A stretch of 64,000 nucleotides of DNA, taken from VXYL01 sp965208525 (GTDB lineage: Bacteria > Pseudomonadota > Gammaproteobacteria > Pseudomonadales > Azotimanducaceae). The DNA is taken from assembly GCA_965208525.1 (NCBI GenBank), contig OZ242340.1, forward strand, positions 1,240,001-1,304,000. Direction: 5' to 3'. A program made the translations under genes and the position numbers. A model generated the notes under the pieces. That model was given only the letters and a program-made list of their open reading frames with translations, searched no databases and was not told the origin of the DNA. Shown in pieces: positions 1 to 6,658 of this stretch. Positions within the stretch are counted from its first letter, which is position 1, and each line of letters opens with the position of its first letter.

Positions 1-602
1 AGCAGGTTGCCGACGAAGTCGCCGTCTAGCTGCGCCGCATCGATGAGGCCAACGTCGGTGGCGCCATCGGCAAATCGCACATGCAGCATCTTGCAGCGTG
101 GGCGCACCGGCGCCTTGGCAAGGAGGCCCCGAGCGGTGAGCCCGGCGACGGTGCCGGCAATGGTTGGCTCCACTAGCGTCGGGAAGACGTTGTTGGTGCC
201 GGTGGAAAGCGGGATCAGCGAGATTCCGTCGTCGGCGGTTTTGTGCAGATGCCGGGCGATGGCGCGATTGGTGCCGTCCCCTCCTAGCGAAACCAAGGTG
301 GTGGCGCCAGCCTCCAAGAACGACGCGATGGCAGCCTCGGTGTCCGAAGCATCATGGTTCAGCGGCGTCTTCAGGACATGCACCCGCGCCCGCAGTGGCA
401 GCCATTCGAGCGCCAGCGACGCGATGCGGAACGGCTCTTCGGTGATGTAGATGTCCGTCGCCCCCGCGGCATCGGCTCCGGCCGCAATCCGCGCCACAAT
501 GTCGCGCTTCGCCTCAATCGTCATGTTGCTGGCGCGCGCCGCGATCCGCCGCACGTCCCGCCCGGACATGGGATTGACTGAGATGGCAACCTTGGCGGGC
601 AA
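1..602 (-). CDS. ATP-NAD kinase / AcoX-like protein, 3' part cut off by window edge
   Basis: The reverse strand encodes about 200 residues of a diacylglycerol/NAD-kinase-fold protein (AcoX-like, COG3199 type) that runs off the left end. Visible marks are the start motif SVNPMSGRDVRR, the nucleotide-binding motif SLGGDGTNRA near residue 107 and PLSTGTNNVFP near residue 130, both typical of NAD-kinase-like folds. There is no ATG near the start: the frame has a stop (TGA) about 12 codons upstream and the best start is the TTG at 602, which gives an N-terminus aligned with family members. It lies 33 bases behind the PhyH dioxygenase gene on the same strand, so the two are probably co-transcribed. 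AcoX-like proteins often sit in catabolic clusters and their substrate is usually unknown. The family call is firm; the function is not. Confidence 0.75.
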   Translation of the reverse strand, partial: MPAKVAISVNPMSGRDVRRIAARASNMTIEAKRDIVARIAAGADAAGATDIYITEEPFRIASLALEWLPLRARVHVLKTPLNHDASDTEAAIASFLEAGATTLVSLGGDGTNRAIARHLHKTADDGISLIPLSTGTNNVFPTLVEPTIAGTVAGLTARGLLAKAPVRPRCKMLHVRFADGATDVGLIDAAQLDGDFVGNL

Positions 603-635
603 AACCGGTTTCGCTTGGGCGGCTTGAAGGGGCCG

Positions 636-1835
636 TCAGCGGCGTTGACTGCCCTCGCCGGGCTTGCGCGCCAGCGTGCCGTTGGCTTCCTTGCGCTTGT
701 TCGCCAAGGCGTGCATGACGCCGGCGCCGGCAGGCCAGACCCCCGGATCGGCCTTTACGCGGCGGCAGAGGTGCTGGGCGTGGGGGGAGAGCGTTTGCCA
801 GATTTCGTGCGGCATGGTGCGGGCGTGGGGACGGTCGCCGTCGAGCCACGGGGCACCGTATTCGACGTTGGGAAGGGCGCGGATTTCGCGTGACAGGTTG
901 GGCGTGGCGCTGTGCCAAGCACGGTTGTCGCGGAACACGCCAGCGCCGGCGGGAGCGCCGACCAGCGTCGAGAGGCGCATCCATTCGGGTTCGTCGGCTG
1001 GCTTTGGCGGGTCTTCCGCCACGCCGTGGGTGCCGGGAATCTGGCGGATGGGGCCGTTCTCCCACGTGAGGTCGCTCATGGCGAAGTTGATCGTAACCAC
1101 CGGTGGTGTTCGCTCGACGATCCGCTGCTTGGTGCGCCCATCGAGTTCACCGGACGTGTCGATGCCGAGCCCTGCTGCCTGACGGATGCGTGCCTCGGGC
1201 AGATGGTATTGCTCGCGCACGTCGCCGTGCAGGTGCTGGTACTCCACGGCTCCAGGCAGGCAGAGGTCGCCGCCGGCGCCGAGCACCAAGTAGTCGTCGG
1301 TGCCGAAAATCGCCTTCAGGATGGGCGTGGTGGCCGGTAGGTCGATCATCGACGCCCACACGGGGTCGTGCAGCAACTGCCGCGACGCCGATGCCGTGCC
1401 ATAGCTGTAGCGATGCGGCAAGCGCATCGTCTCGGTGATGTACTTGCGCCCGTCGTGGCCGTCGGGTTCGAGAATCTTGCGCAGCTCGCGGGCGCATCCA
1501 CCGCGCCAACGCGCCAGCGCATCGGCGTCGAGCAGGTCCTTCACAACGACGAAGCCGTCGCGGAAGAAGAGGCGCACCACGCGGTCGATCTCGTTCGGCG
1601 CGCAGATGTCGAGCCCCTTGATGCCGTTGTTGGCCTTGAGGTGGTCGCGCAGGGCCTGCACTTCGGGATCGTCATAGAGGCGTCGAGACGGTGCCCGCGG
1701 GTCCGCAACGCCGAAGCCTCGCTGCTCCGCTAGAGGGTGACCGTCTTCGTCCAGCGTTTCATTGACCGGCGTTCGCGCGCACCAGCCCACCGGTGTGTCG
1801 CCATACACGGCAAGATCATCGAGTTCGTTTGTCAC
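636..1835 (-). CDS. Phytanoyl-CoA dioxygenase (PhyH) family protein
   Basis: This 399-residue protein is a non-haem Fe(II)/2-oxoglutarate oxygenase of the PhyH family. The metal-binding facial triad can be read as His203-x-Asp205 within QHLHGDV and His308 within NRAWHSATPN, with Arg316 or Arg319 placed to bind 2-oxoglutarate. The sequence between them (TINFAMSDLTWENGPIRQIP) is the usual core beta-strand region of the family. There is no signal peptide, so it should act in the cytoplasm. PhyH proteins hydroxylate very diverse substrates (acyl-CoAs, ectoine, natural products), so the substrate cannot be named. It precedes the AcoX-like gene on the same strand and follows the ankyrin gene by 117 bases. 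Confidence 0.8.
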   Translation of the reverse strand: MTNELDDLAVYGDTPVGWCARTPVNETLDEDGHPLAEQRGFGVADPRAPSRRLYDDPEVQALRDHLKANNGIKGLDICAPNEIDRVVRLFFRDGFVVVKDLLDADALARWRGGCARELRKILEPDGHDGRKYITETMRLPHRYSYGTASASRQLLHDPVWASMIDLPATTPILKAIFGTDDYLVLGAGGDLCLPGAVEYQHLHGDVREQYHLPEARIRQAAGLGIDTSGELDGRTKQRIVERTPPVVTINFAMSDLTWENGPIRQIPGTHGVAEDPPKPADEPEWMRLSTLVGAPAGAGVFRDNRAWHSATPNLSREIRALPNVEYGAPWLDGDRPHARTMPHEIWQTLSPHAQHLCRRVKADPGVWPAGAGVMHALANKRKEANGTLARKPGEGSQRR

Positions 1836-1920
1836 GGCCTATGTCCTTCCCCTGCCAAGAGCCCTTGGAGGCGGGGCAAATGCCTCCGACGTTTTGCGCG
1901 AGTGTAACGGCGCGAGGGCC

Positions 1921-1940
1921 GGGCGGGGCATGCCCCGCCC
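1921..1940. terminator. Perfect 20-bp GC palindrome, possible terminator or REP-like hairpin
   Basis: A perfect palindrome (GGGCGGGGCATGCCCCGCCC) lies in the gap between the ankyrin gene and the PhyH gene. It has no T tract, so it is not a classical intrinsic terminator, but it could stabilise or end the ankyrin transcript. Its GGGC-AT-GCCC core resembles the hairpins at 15051-15070, 15190-15210 and 46983-47003, which suggests a dispersed short palindrome family. Confidence 0.4.
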
Positions 1941-1952
1941 CTACGCGTCCCG

Positions 1953-3077
1953 TCACCCAATCTCCAGGGCTGCTGCCCAGCGGCCATCCCGTTTGCGGGA
2001 TGCGATGTTGGCGGGCGTGCGGCCCTGCTTGTCCGCGTGATGCCGATCTGCTCCGGCCACCAACAGCCTGCGCACCACCGCTATGAGACGAGCCTTGTCC
2101 TTCGCCGTGGAACGCAGCGCCGTCGCCAAGGGTGTCTCGCCGGTGGCGTCCGCCGCGTCCACCGTGGCGCCGTGCGCGAGCAGCAACTCCACGATGTCCA
2201 CGAAGCCGGCCTTGGCGGCGCAATGGAGTGCGGTCTGTCCCTTGTGGTTGGTGACATTCACGTCCGCCCCGCGTTCGATCAGTTCGCGCACGCGTTCGAC
2301 GCTGCCGCCTCTGTCGCCGCGCGACTGAAAGACAATGGGTGGCCAACCACCCTCGGCGCGGTCGGGGTCGTCGGCGACGCCGGCGGCAGCCAATACGTCG
2401 AGTACGCCACGGCTCAGGACTCCGGCGCGGGGAACAGCCTGCGGTTCGACCGGCATCCCGGCGCCGATCAGTTCGCGCAGGATGTCGGCGCGCTCGCGCC
2501 AGATGGCGAAGCGGGTGAGCCAAAGCGCATAGGGCGCCGGCTTCGCCCCGCGTGCGAGCAGCATCCGAACGATGTCGAGATGCCCTGCGGCAACCGCGTA
2601 ATGCAGCACCGTGGCGCGGACGTTGGGGTCGTGTTGCGGCACCTCGGCGGTGGCAAGCGTTGGTTCGTCATCCAGGCACGCTTCCACGCATTCGCCAGCG
2701 CCTAGATAGGCATGGGTGAGGATGTCGACCAGCGCGCCGCGAGCGAGAAGCAGCTCCGCCACCGCCTCGTGCTTGCGATGGCGCGCGGCGCAATAGGGGC
2801 TGATCTCCACCAACAGCGGCGTGAAGTGGCAGCCTCGCGCCTCGATGTCGGCGCCACGCTCGACGAGATGGGCAGCGGTTTCGAGCCGCCCTCGGTATGC
2901 GGCTTCCCACAGCATCGTGCGGCCGTGCGAGCCGATCCGTGTGATCCAGTCGGGCTGCACCGCAAGCACTGCCTGCAGGGTCGCCAAGTCGCCTCGTCCG
3001 GCAGCGCCCACTCCGATCTTGAGGAAGTCGCTGGTTTTCCCCGTCAACAGGGGGCGTGCGGTCGTCTCGCCGTCCAT
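1953..3077 (-). CDS. Ankyrin-repeat protein
   Basis: A 374-residue protein of ankyrin repeats with no recognisable enzymatic domain. Repeat cores with the TxLHxAA-like pattern are visible, for example RTMLWEAAYRGRLETAAHL, ATVLHYAVAAGHLDIVRMLL, QTALHCAAKAGFVDIVELL and ETPLATALR. The frame is open for a further 25 codons upstream, but the ATG at 3077 (MDGETTARP) is preferred because the longer version would run across the start region of the divergent amidohydrolase gene. There is no signal peptide. Ankyrin proteins are protein-protein interaction scaffolds and are common in host-associated bacteria; a role here is not evident. Confidence 0.8.
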   Translation of the reverse strand: MDGETTARPLLTGKTSDFLKIGVGAAGRGDLATLQAVLAVQPDWITRIGSHGRTMLWEAAYRGRLETAAHLVERGADIEARGCHFTPLLVEISPYCAARHRKHEAVAELLLARGALVDILTHAYLGAGECVEACLDDEPTLATAEVPQHDPNVRATVLHYAVAAGHLDIVRMLLARGAKPAPYALWLTRFAIWRERADILRELIGAGMPVEPQAVPRAGVLSRGVLDVLAAAGVADDPDRAEGGWPPIVFQSRGDRGGSVERVRELIERGADVNVTNHKGQTALHCAAKAGFVDIVELLLAHGATVDAADATGETPLATALRSTAKDKARLIAVVRRLLVAGADRHHADKQGRTPANIASRKRDGRWAAALEIG

Positions 3078-3145
3078 CGCCGGCGATTCTACGCTTTGAA
3101 TCGTCGTACCATGCCCGTCCGCTTCAAAAGCAAGGAATGCCAGCG

Positions 3146-4150
3146 ATGCCAAAGCCCGGTTCCGACGAATGGCTTGCCTCGGTCACCGAGGAAATCATCG
3201 AACCCGATCGGCCAATCGTCGATCCGCACCACCATATGTGGGAAACGGCCGGCAACTGGCGCCGCTACGTGCTCGAAGACCTCTGGGCCGATACTGGCTC
3301 CGGTCACAACATCGAAAAGACGGTGTTCGTGGACTGCCACTCCGGCTACCGCACTGACGGTCCCGAGCACCTGCGCCCGGTGGGCGAGACCGAATACGTC
3401 GCCGGTGTGGCCGCCGAGAGTGCGAAGGTGGAGGGCCGCGCCACCATCGCCGGCATCGTCAGTCATGCCGATCTCACCCGGGGCGAAGCGGTCGAAGAAG
3501 TGCTCGCCGCCCACGAGGAAGCCGGCAATGGCCTCTTTCGCGGCATCCGTCATGCGGGGCCGAGCGACTCCACCGGCACCCTGACCAACGCCGGTCGCGG
3601 CTGGCCCTGCCCTTACCCGCGCGAGGACTTCCGCACTGGCGTTCGCACCCTGGGCCGGCTCGGCTACACCTACGACACCTGGCACTTCTATCACCAGAAC
3701 CGCGACTACCTCGAGCTCGCCCGCGCCTGCCCCCAGACTACGATGGTGCTCGACCATTTCGGCACGCCCCTCGGCGTCGGCGCCTATGCCGGCCGTCAGG
3801 AGGAGATCTTCGCGCAGTGGAAGGAGGACATCGCCGCAATCGCCGAGTGCCCGAACGTGGTCGCCAAGATCGGCGGTCTCGCCATGCCGGACAACGGCTT
3901 CGGCTGGGACCGCGCCGAACGTCCGCCCACCTCGGACGAGTTCGCCGCCGCGCAGCGGCGCTACTACCTGCACACCATCGAGTGCTTCGGGCCAGAGCGC
4001 TGCATGTTCGAGAGCAACTTCCCGGTGGATCGCCTGTCGATTTCCTATCAGGTGCTCTACAACGGGCTCAAGAAAATCGTCGCCGACTTCGCCGAGGACG
4101 AAAAGCACGCGATGTTCTACGGCACCGCGGCGCGGGTGTATCGGCTGTAG
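3146..4150 (+). CDS. Amidohydrolase family 2 metal-dependent hydrolase
   Basis: This 334-residue protein is a TIM-barrel amidohydrolase of the Amidohydro_2 / COG3618 type (relatives include lactonases and the 2-pyrone-4,6-dicarboxylate hydrolase LigI). The N-terminal metal motif DPHHHMW (residues 26-32, HxH) is clear, a second conserved motif VLDHFGTPLG lies in the barrel and a C-terminal FESNFPVDR supplies the usual late acidic residue. Two in-frame ATGs occur at 3137 and 3146. The second has the better spacing (9 bases) from AAGGA at 3132-3136, so it is chosen. It is divergent from the ankyrin gene and 9 bases ahead of the CBS gene. The substrate is unknown. Confidence 0.8.
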   Translation: MPKPGSDEWLASVTEEIIEPDRPIVDPHHHMWETAGNWRRYVLEDLWADTGSGHNIEKTVFVDCHSGYRTDGPEHLRPVGETEYVAGVAAESAKVEGRATIAGIVSHADLTRGEAVEEVLAAHEEAGNGLFRGIRHAGPSDSTGTLTNAGRGWPCPYPREDFRTGVRTLGRLGYTYDTWHFYHQNRDYLELARACPQTTMVLDHFGTPLGVGAYAGRQEEIFAQWKEDIAAIAECPNVVAKIGGLAMPDNGFGWDRAERPPTSDEFAAAQRRYYLHTIECFGPERCMFESNFPVDRLSISYQVLYNGLKKIVADFAEDEKHAMFYGTAARVYRL

Positions 4151-4159
4151 GGGCGGGCC

Positions 4160-4570
4160 ATGGACAACACCCTGCGCGTGGCCGACGTGATGGTGGCCGA
4201 CATTCACAACATCGATGGGCTTGCCACGGTGGCCGAGGCCGTGGCGGCCATGCGGCGCCATGCCGTGAGTTCGCTCGTGGTGGCGCGGCGTCACGACGGC
4301 GATGAGTACGGCCTCGTCGTCGTCGCCGACATCGCCCGCAAGGTGATCGCCGCGAACCGGTCGCTCGATCGCACCAACGTGTACGAGATCATGTCGAAGC
4401 CCATTCTCACCTTGCCCTCGGACATGCTCGCCCGTTACGCCGTGCGGCTGCTCGTCCAGTTCGACATCTCCCGTGGCGTCGCCATCGACCACGACCGCAA
4501 CATCGTCGGCATGGTGACGCTGCGCGACCTGGTGCTGCGTCTGGCGGAAGCGGACGTGGCCGAGGAGTGA
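4160..4570 (+). CDS. CBS-domain protein (tandem CBS pair)
   Basis: A 136-residue protein consisting of two CBS motifs and nothing else, the second containing MVTLRDLV at its end. Tandem CBS pairs (Bateman modules) bind adenosyl compounds such as AMP, ATP or S-adenosylmethionine and act as sensors. The stop overlaps the start of the nucleoside hydrolase in a GTGA arrangement, so the two are translationally coupled. That linkage suggests, but does not show, a role in nucleoside metabolism. The start is ATG at 4160, nine bases after the amidohydrolase stop. Confidence 0.8.
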   Translation: MDNTLRVADVMVADIHNIDGLATVAEAVAAMRRHAVSSLVVARRHDGDEYGLVVVADIARKVIAANRSLDRTNVYEIMSKPILTLPSDMLARYAVRLLVQFDISRGVAIDHDRNIVGMVTLRDLVLRLAEADVAEE

Positions 4571-5544
4571 CAGGGCGTCGCCTGCCGTTGCTCGCGGCCG
4601 TGGCGGTTGCCGTGGCGGCAGTCGGGACAACGGCCGGCGCAGCGACCCAACCAACACGGGAGCCGCATATGAACGCAGCGCCGGTCAAGGTTTTTTTCGA
4701 GACCGACATGACCTACGACGTTGACGACGTCGGCGCGTTGGCGGTGCTGCACGCGCTGGCGGATGCCGGCGCGGCGGAGCTCTTGGCCGTCAGCTTCAAC
4801 GAGACGCACCGACGCGGTGCGGCGGCGATCGCTGCCATCAACACATGGTATGGACGAGGCGACATTCCCATCGGCATCTTCGGCGGCGAGTTGCAGGCAC
4901 CGGACCCGTCGCGTTATCTCGACCATGTGGCGGCATTTCCGCATGACCCTGGCCGGGAGGCCACGCCAGATTCCCTTGAGCTGTACCGAAACGTGCTCGG
5001 CAGCCAACCGGACGGCGCCGTCACCATCGTCAGCGTCGGCTTCCTCAACAACCTCGATGTGCTGCTTCGCGAGGAACCACGGCTGGTGGCCGCGAAGGTG
5101 CGCCAGCTGGTGGTCATGGGCGGACGCCACAACGACGGCTTCAACTTGGTGCGCCACAGTCTGGTGGACGTGACACAACGCGTCATCACCGACTGGCCCA
5201 CTCCTCTCGCCATCACCGATTTCGGGGGCAGCGTGCGCACGGGCGCTGCATTGCAGCACGCGTCGCTCGAAAACCCCGTGCGCGAGGCCTACTTCCGCTA
5301 CTTCGGCGAGAGCTTCCGCGGCCGCTCAAGCTGGGATCAGGTGGCAGCTCTTTACGGCGTCTTTGGCGCTGGCGATTGGTTTGAGGATGTCGCAGAAGGG
5401 GAAGCAAGTCTCCCGAATGGCCATGTTTGGCAGCTCAGGGCGCCGCATCGGACATACGTCGGTCCACGCAAGGACACCGAAGAGTTTCAAGCGTGGATCG
5501 AGGAACTGATGACGCGACCGCCCAGGAAGCGTTCGCTGCGATAG
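4567..5544 (+). CDS. Inosine-uridine preferring nucleoside hydrolase-like protein, exported
   Basis: A 325-residue protein of the nucleoside hydrolase (IUNH) superfamily, which cleaves the N-glycosidic bond of nucleosides using a Ca-binding Asp cluster. The N-terminal cluster reads ETDMTYDVDDVGAL, matching the family pattern DTDxxxDxDDxxAL except that the first Asp is Glu (residue 45). The GTG start at 4567 overlaps the CBS stop and gives a signal peptide (RR then a hydrophobic stretch to about residue 22 with a TAGA-A cleavage region), so the enzyme is probably periplasmic. A later ATG at 4669 would give a cytoplasmic form without the signal. The leading Glu and the distance from canonical nucleosidases leave substrate and activity open. 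Confidence 0.75.
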   Translation: MTGRRLPLLAAVAVAVAAVGTTAGAATQPTREPHMNAAPVKVFFETDMTYDVDDVGALAVLHALADAGAAELLAVSFNETHRRGAAAIAAINTWYGRGDIPIGIFGGELQAPDPSRYLDHVAAFPHDPGREATPDSLELYRNVLGSQPDGAVTIVSVGFLNNLDVLLREEPRLVAAKVRQLVVMGGRHNDGFNLVRHSLVDVTQRVITDWPTPLAITDFGGSVRTGAALQHASLENPVREAYFRYFGESFRGRSSWDQVAALYGVFGAGDWFEDVAEGEASLPNGHVWQLRAPHRTYVGPRKDTEEFQAWIEELMTRPPRKRSLR

Positions 5545-5564
5545 GGATCGGACCAAGCCACAGA

Positions 5565-5601
5565 CCTTCAGCGGCGCGGAACCCCTTCCTCCCGCTGAAG
5601 G
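5565..5601. terminator. Inverted repeat after the nucleoside hydrolase gene
   Basis: CCTTCAGCGG at 5565-5574 pairs perfectly with CCGCTGAAGG at 5592-5601 across a 17-base loop, 20 bases after the stop codon at 5544. There is no U tract. It may serve as a terminator or RNA-stabilising hairpin for the CBS/nucleoside hydrolase transcript. Confidence 0.4.
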
Positions 5602-5650
5602 CTCTCCTCGGGCAGACGGGCCTGGAGGGAAAGCACCCCGCCTTACCTGC

Positions 5651-5708
5651 GAAGGCCCGCAGTTCGCGGTAGCGAGCTGCCGACATGCGCTTTTGCGGTG
5701 CGCCAGCG
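5651..5708 (+). repeat. Degenerate copy of two-hairpin REP-like element (family C)
   Basis: The stretch starting GAAGGCCCGCAGTTCGCG aligns with the elements at 40372-40430 and 50087-50143, sharing the GCAGTTCGC...GCxAxCTGCC first hairpin and a GCGC-rich second part. This copy is the most diverged of the three. Confidence 0.5.
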
Positions 5709-5864
5709 AACCCGCGAAGACCGCACCCGAAGGTCCCGCCCCGCAACCTCAAGCGACCGCCGAAGGACAGCCTTCCGCCAACACACCCACCGCGCCGCCC
5801 GCTGATCGTCCGCGGTAGGGCATTCATGAAGACTCCGGGCTAGCAGTCTGTCGGACTTGGCGGC

Positions 5865-5945
5865 GATGCACCCGGCTGCCGGACAGGGCGATGCACCCGG
5901 CTGCCGGACAGGGCGACGCACCCGGCTGCCGGACAGGGCGACGCA
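5865..5945 (+). repeat. Tandem repeat, 25-base unit, 3 copies plus partial
   Basis: A unit beginning GATGCACCCGGCTGCCGGAC starts at 5865 and again at 5890. The third copy at 5915 and the partial fourth at 5940 carry GACGCA instead of GATGCA. Copies are otherwise identical and directly adjacent, without spacers. Each contains the small palindrome CCGGCTGCCGG. It lies just downstream of the small ABC permease gene, which ends at 5978 on the minus strand. Confidence 0.85.
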
Positions 5946-5977
5946 TGCGTCGCCCTTCTCGGTTGGCCCCCCTCACG

Positions 5978-6658
5978 CTAGCCCTCGAGCATCCTCTCCC
6001 GGCGCCCTGCGCGCATGAAGGCCAGGGCCAAGATGGCGGCGATGGCGAGGGCCACGCCGATGCGGTTTTGCAGCGTTCTGGCCAACAGTTCCGTCGCGTC
6101 TTGGCTTTGGGCGTCCGGATTCCACATGGGGGAGATGGGGGCGCCTTGGATCAGCATGTTGAAGGCGAGGACGGCGGCGGTGGCCATGGCGCCAGCGACT
6201 TCGCTGCGCAGCAGGGCGGCCATGGCCATGGCGAAGACGAGATAGAACGTGGCGCCTTGCAGGGCACCGTAGAGTGCCCATGGCGAATAGCGGGTGAAGA
6301 AGATCCACGTGGCAATGCCCAAGAGGGCTAGGGCCACCAAGAGGATGCTCCAGGCGCCCACCAGCTTGGCCCACCATACCCGCTCGCACCCCCCAGGCAC
6401 GGTGTAGGCGATCTCCAGCGTTCGGCCATCGACTTCGCCGGCGATGACGCGCAAGCCCAGGAACACGGCTAGCATGGTCAGCGGGAAGCCGATCAACTCA
6501 ACCTGTGCCGAGGCCGGCCCGTATGGCGAGTCAAAACCGACCAGCACCATGAGAGCGCTCAGCACCAGCCATACCAGAGGCAAGAGCGGCAGCAGCCAGA
6601 AGCGGTGGCCGGCAGTGGCGATGGCGGCCAGACGCCATAGTTGCAGTTGGCCCTTCAT
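5978..6658 (-). CDS. ABC-2 type transporter permease subunit
   Basis: A 226-residue integral membrane protein with about six hydrophobic segments (near residues 20-42, 55-70, 98-118, 132-150, 155-172 and 198-215). The architecture and the GEVDGRTLEIAYTVP stretch between segments 2 and 3 resemble ABC-2 permeases that partner an ABC ATPase. Its ATG at 6658 overlaps the stop of the RND-ABC fusion gene (ATGA), so it is translationally coupled to that gene. The obvious inference is that it is the membrane partner of the fused ABC domain. It is the last gene of the export locus. Confidence 0.75.
   Translation of the reverse strand: MKGQLQLWRLAAIATAGHRFWLLPLLPLVWLVLSALMVLVGFDSPYGPASAQVELIGFPLTMLAVFLGLRVIAGEVDGRTLEIAYTVPGGCERVWWAKLVGAWSILLVALALLGIATWIFFTRYSPWALYGALQGATFYLVFAMAMAALLRSEVAGAMATAAVLAFNMLIQGAPISPMWNPDAQSQDATELLARTLQNRIGVALAIAAILALAFMRAGRRERMLEG

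Larger units (their letters stand above)
5545..5977. other. 433-base gap between convergent genes, filled with hairpins and short repeats
   Basis: No convincing gene was found here. The stretch contains a 10-bp-stem hairpin at 5565-5601, a degenerate copy of the two-hairpin REP-like element at 5651-5708, a further small hairpin near 5760 (GAAGG/CCTTC) and a 25-base tandem repeat at 5865-5945. The frames that are open here (for example on the minus strand through 5435-5827) consist of low-complexity Arg/Gly/Ala sequence made from these repeats. Confidence 0.6.

Noticed and set aside
3089..4657. Long minus-strand open frame (about 520 codons) across the amidohydrolase and CBS genes
   Set aside because: It is antisense to well-supported genes, its product is low-complexity His/Gly/Arg/Val sequence with no motif, and such frames are common at this GC content.
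5435..5827. Possible 130-residue minus-strand gene after the nucleoside hydrolase
   Set aside because: Half of it is antisense to the hydrolase gene and the rest consists of repeat hairpins; composition is Arg/Gly/Ala only.
5865..5945. CRISPR-like direct repeats
   Set aside because: The copies are contiguous with no spacers and there are no cas genes nearby.
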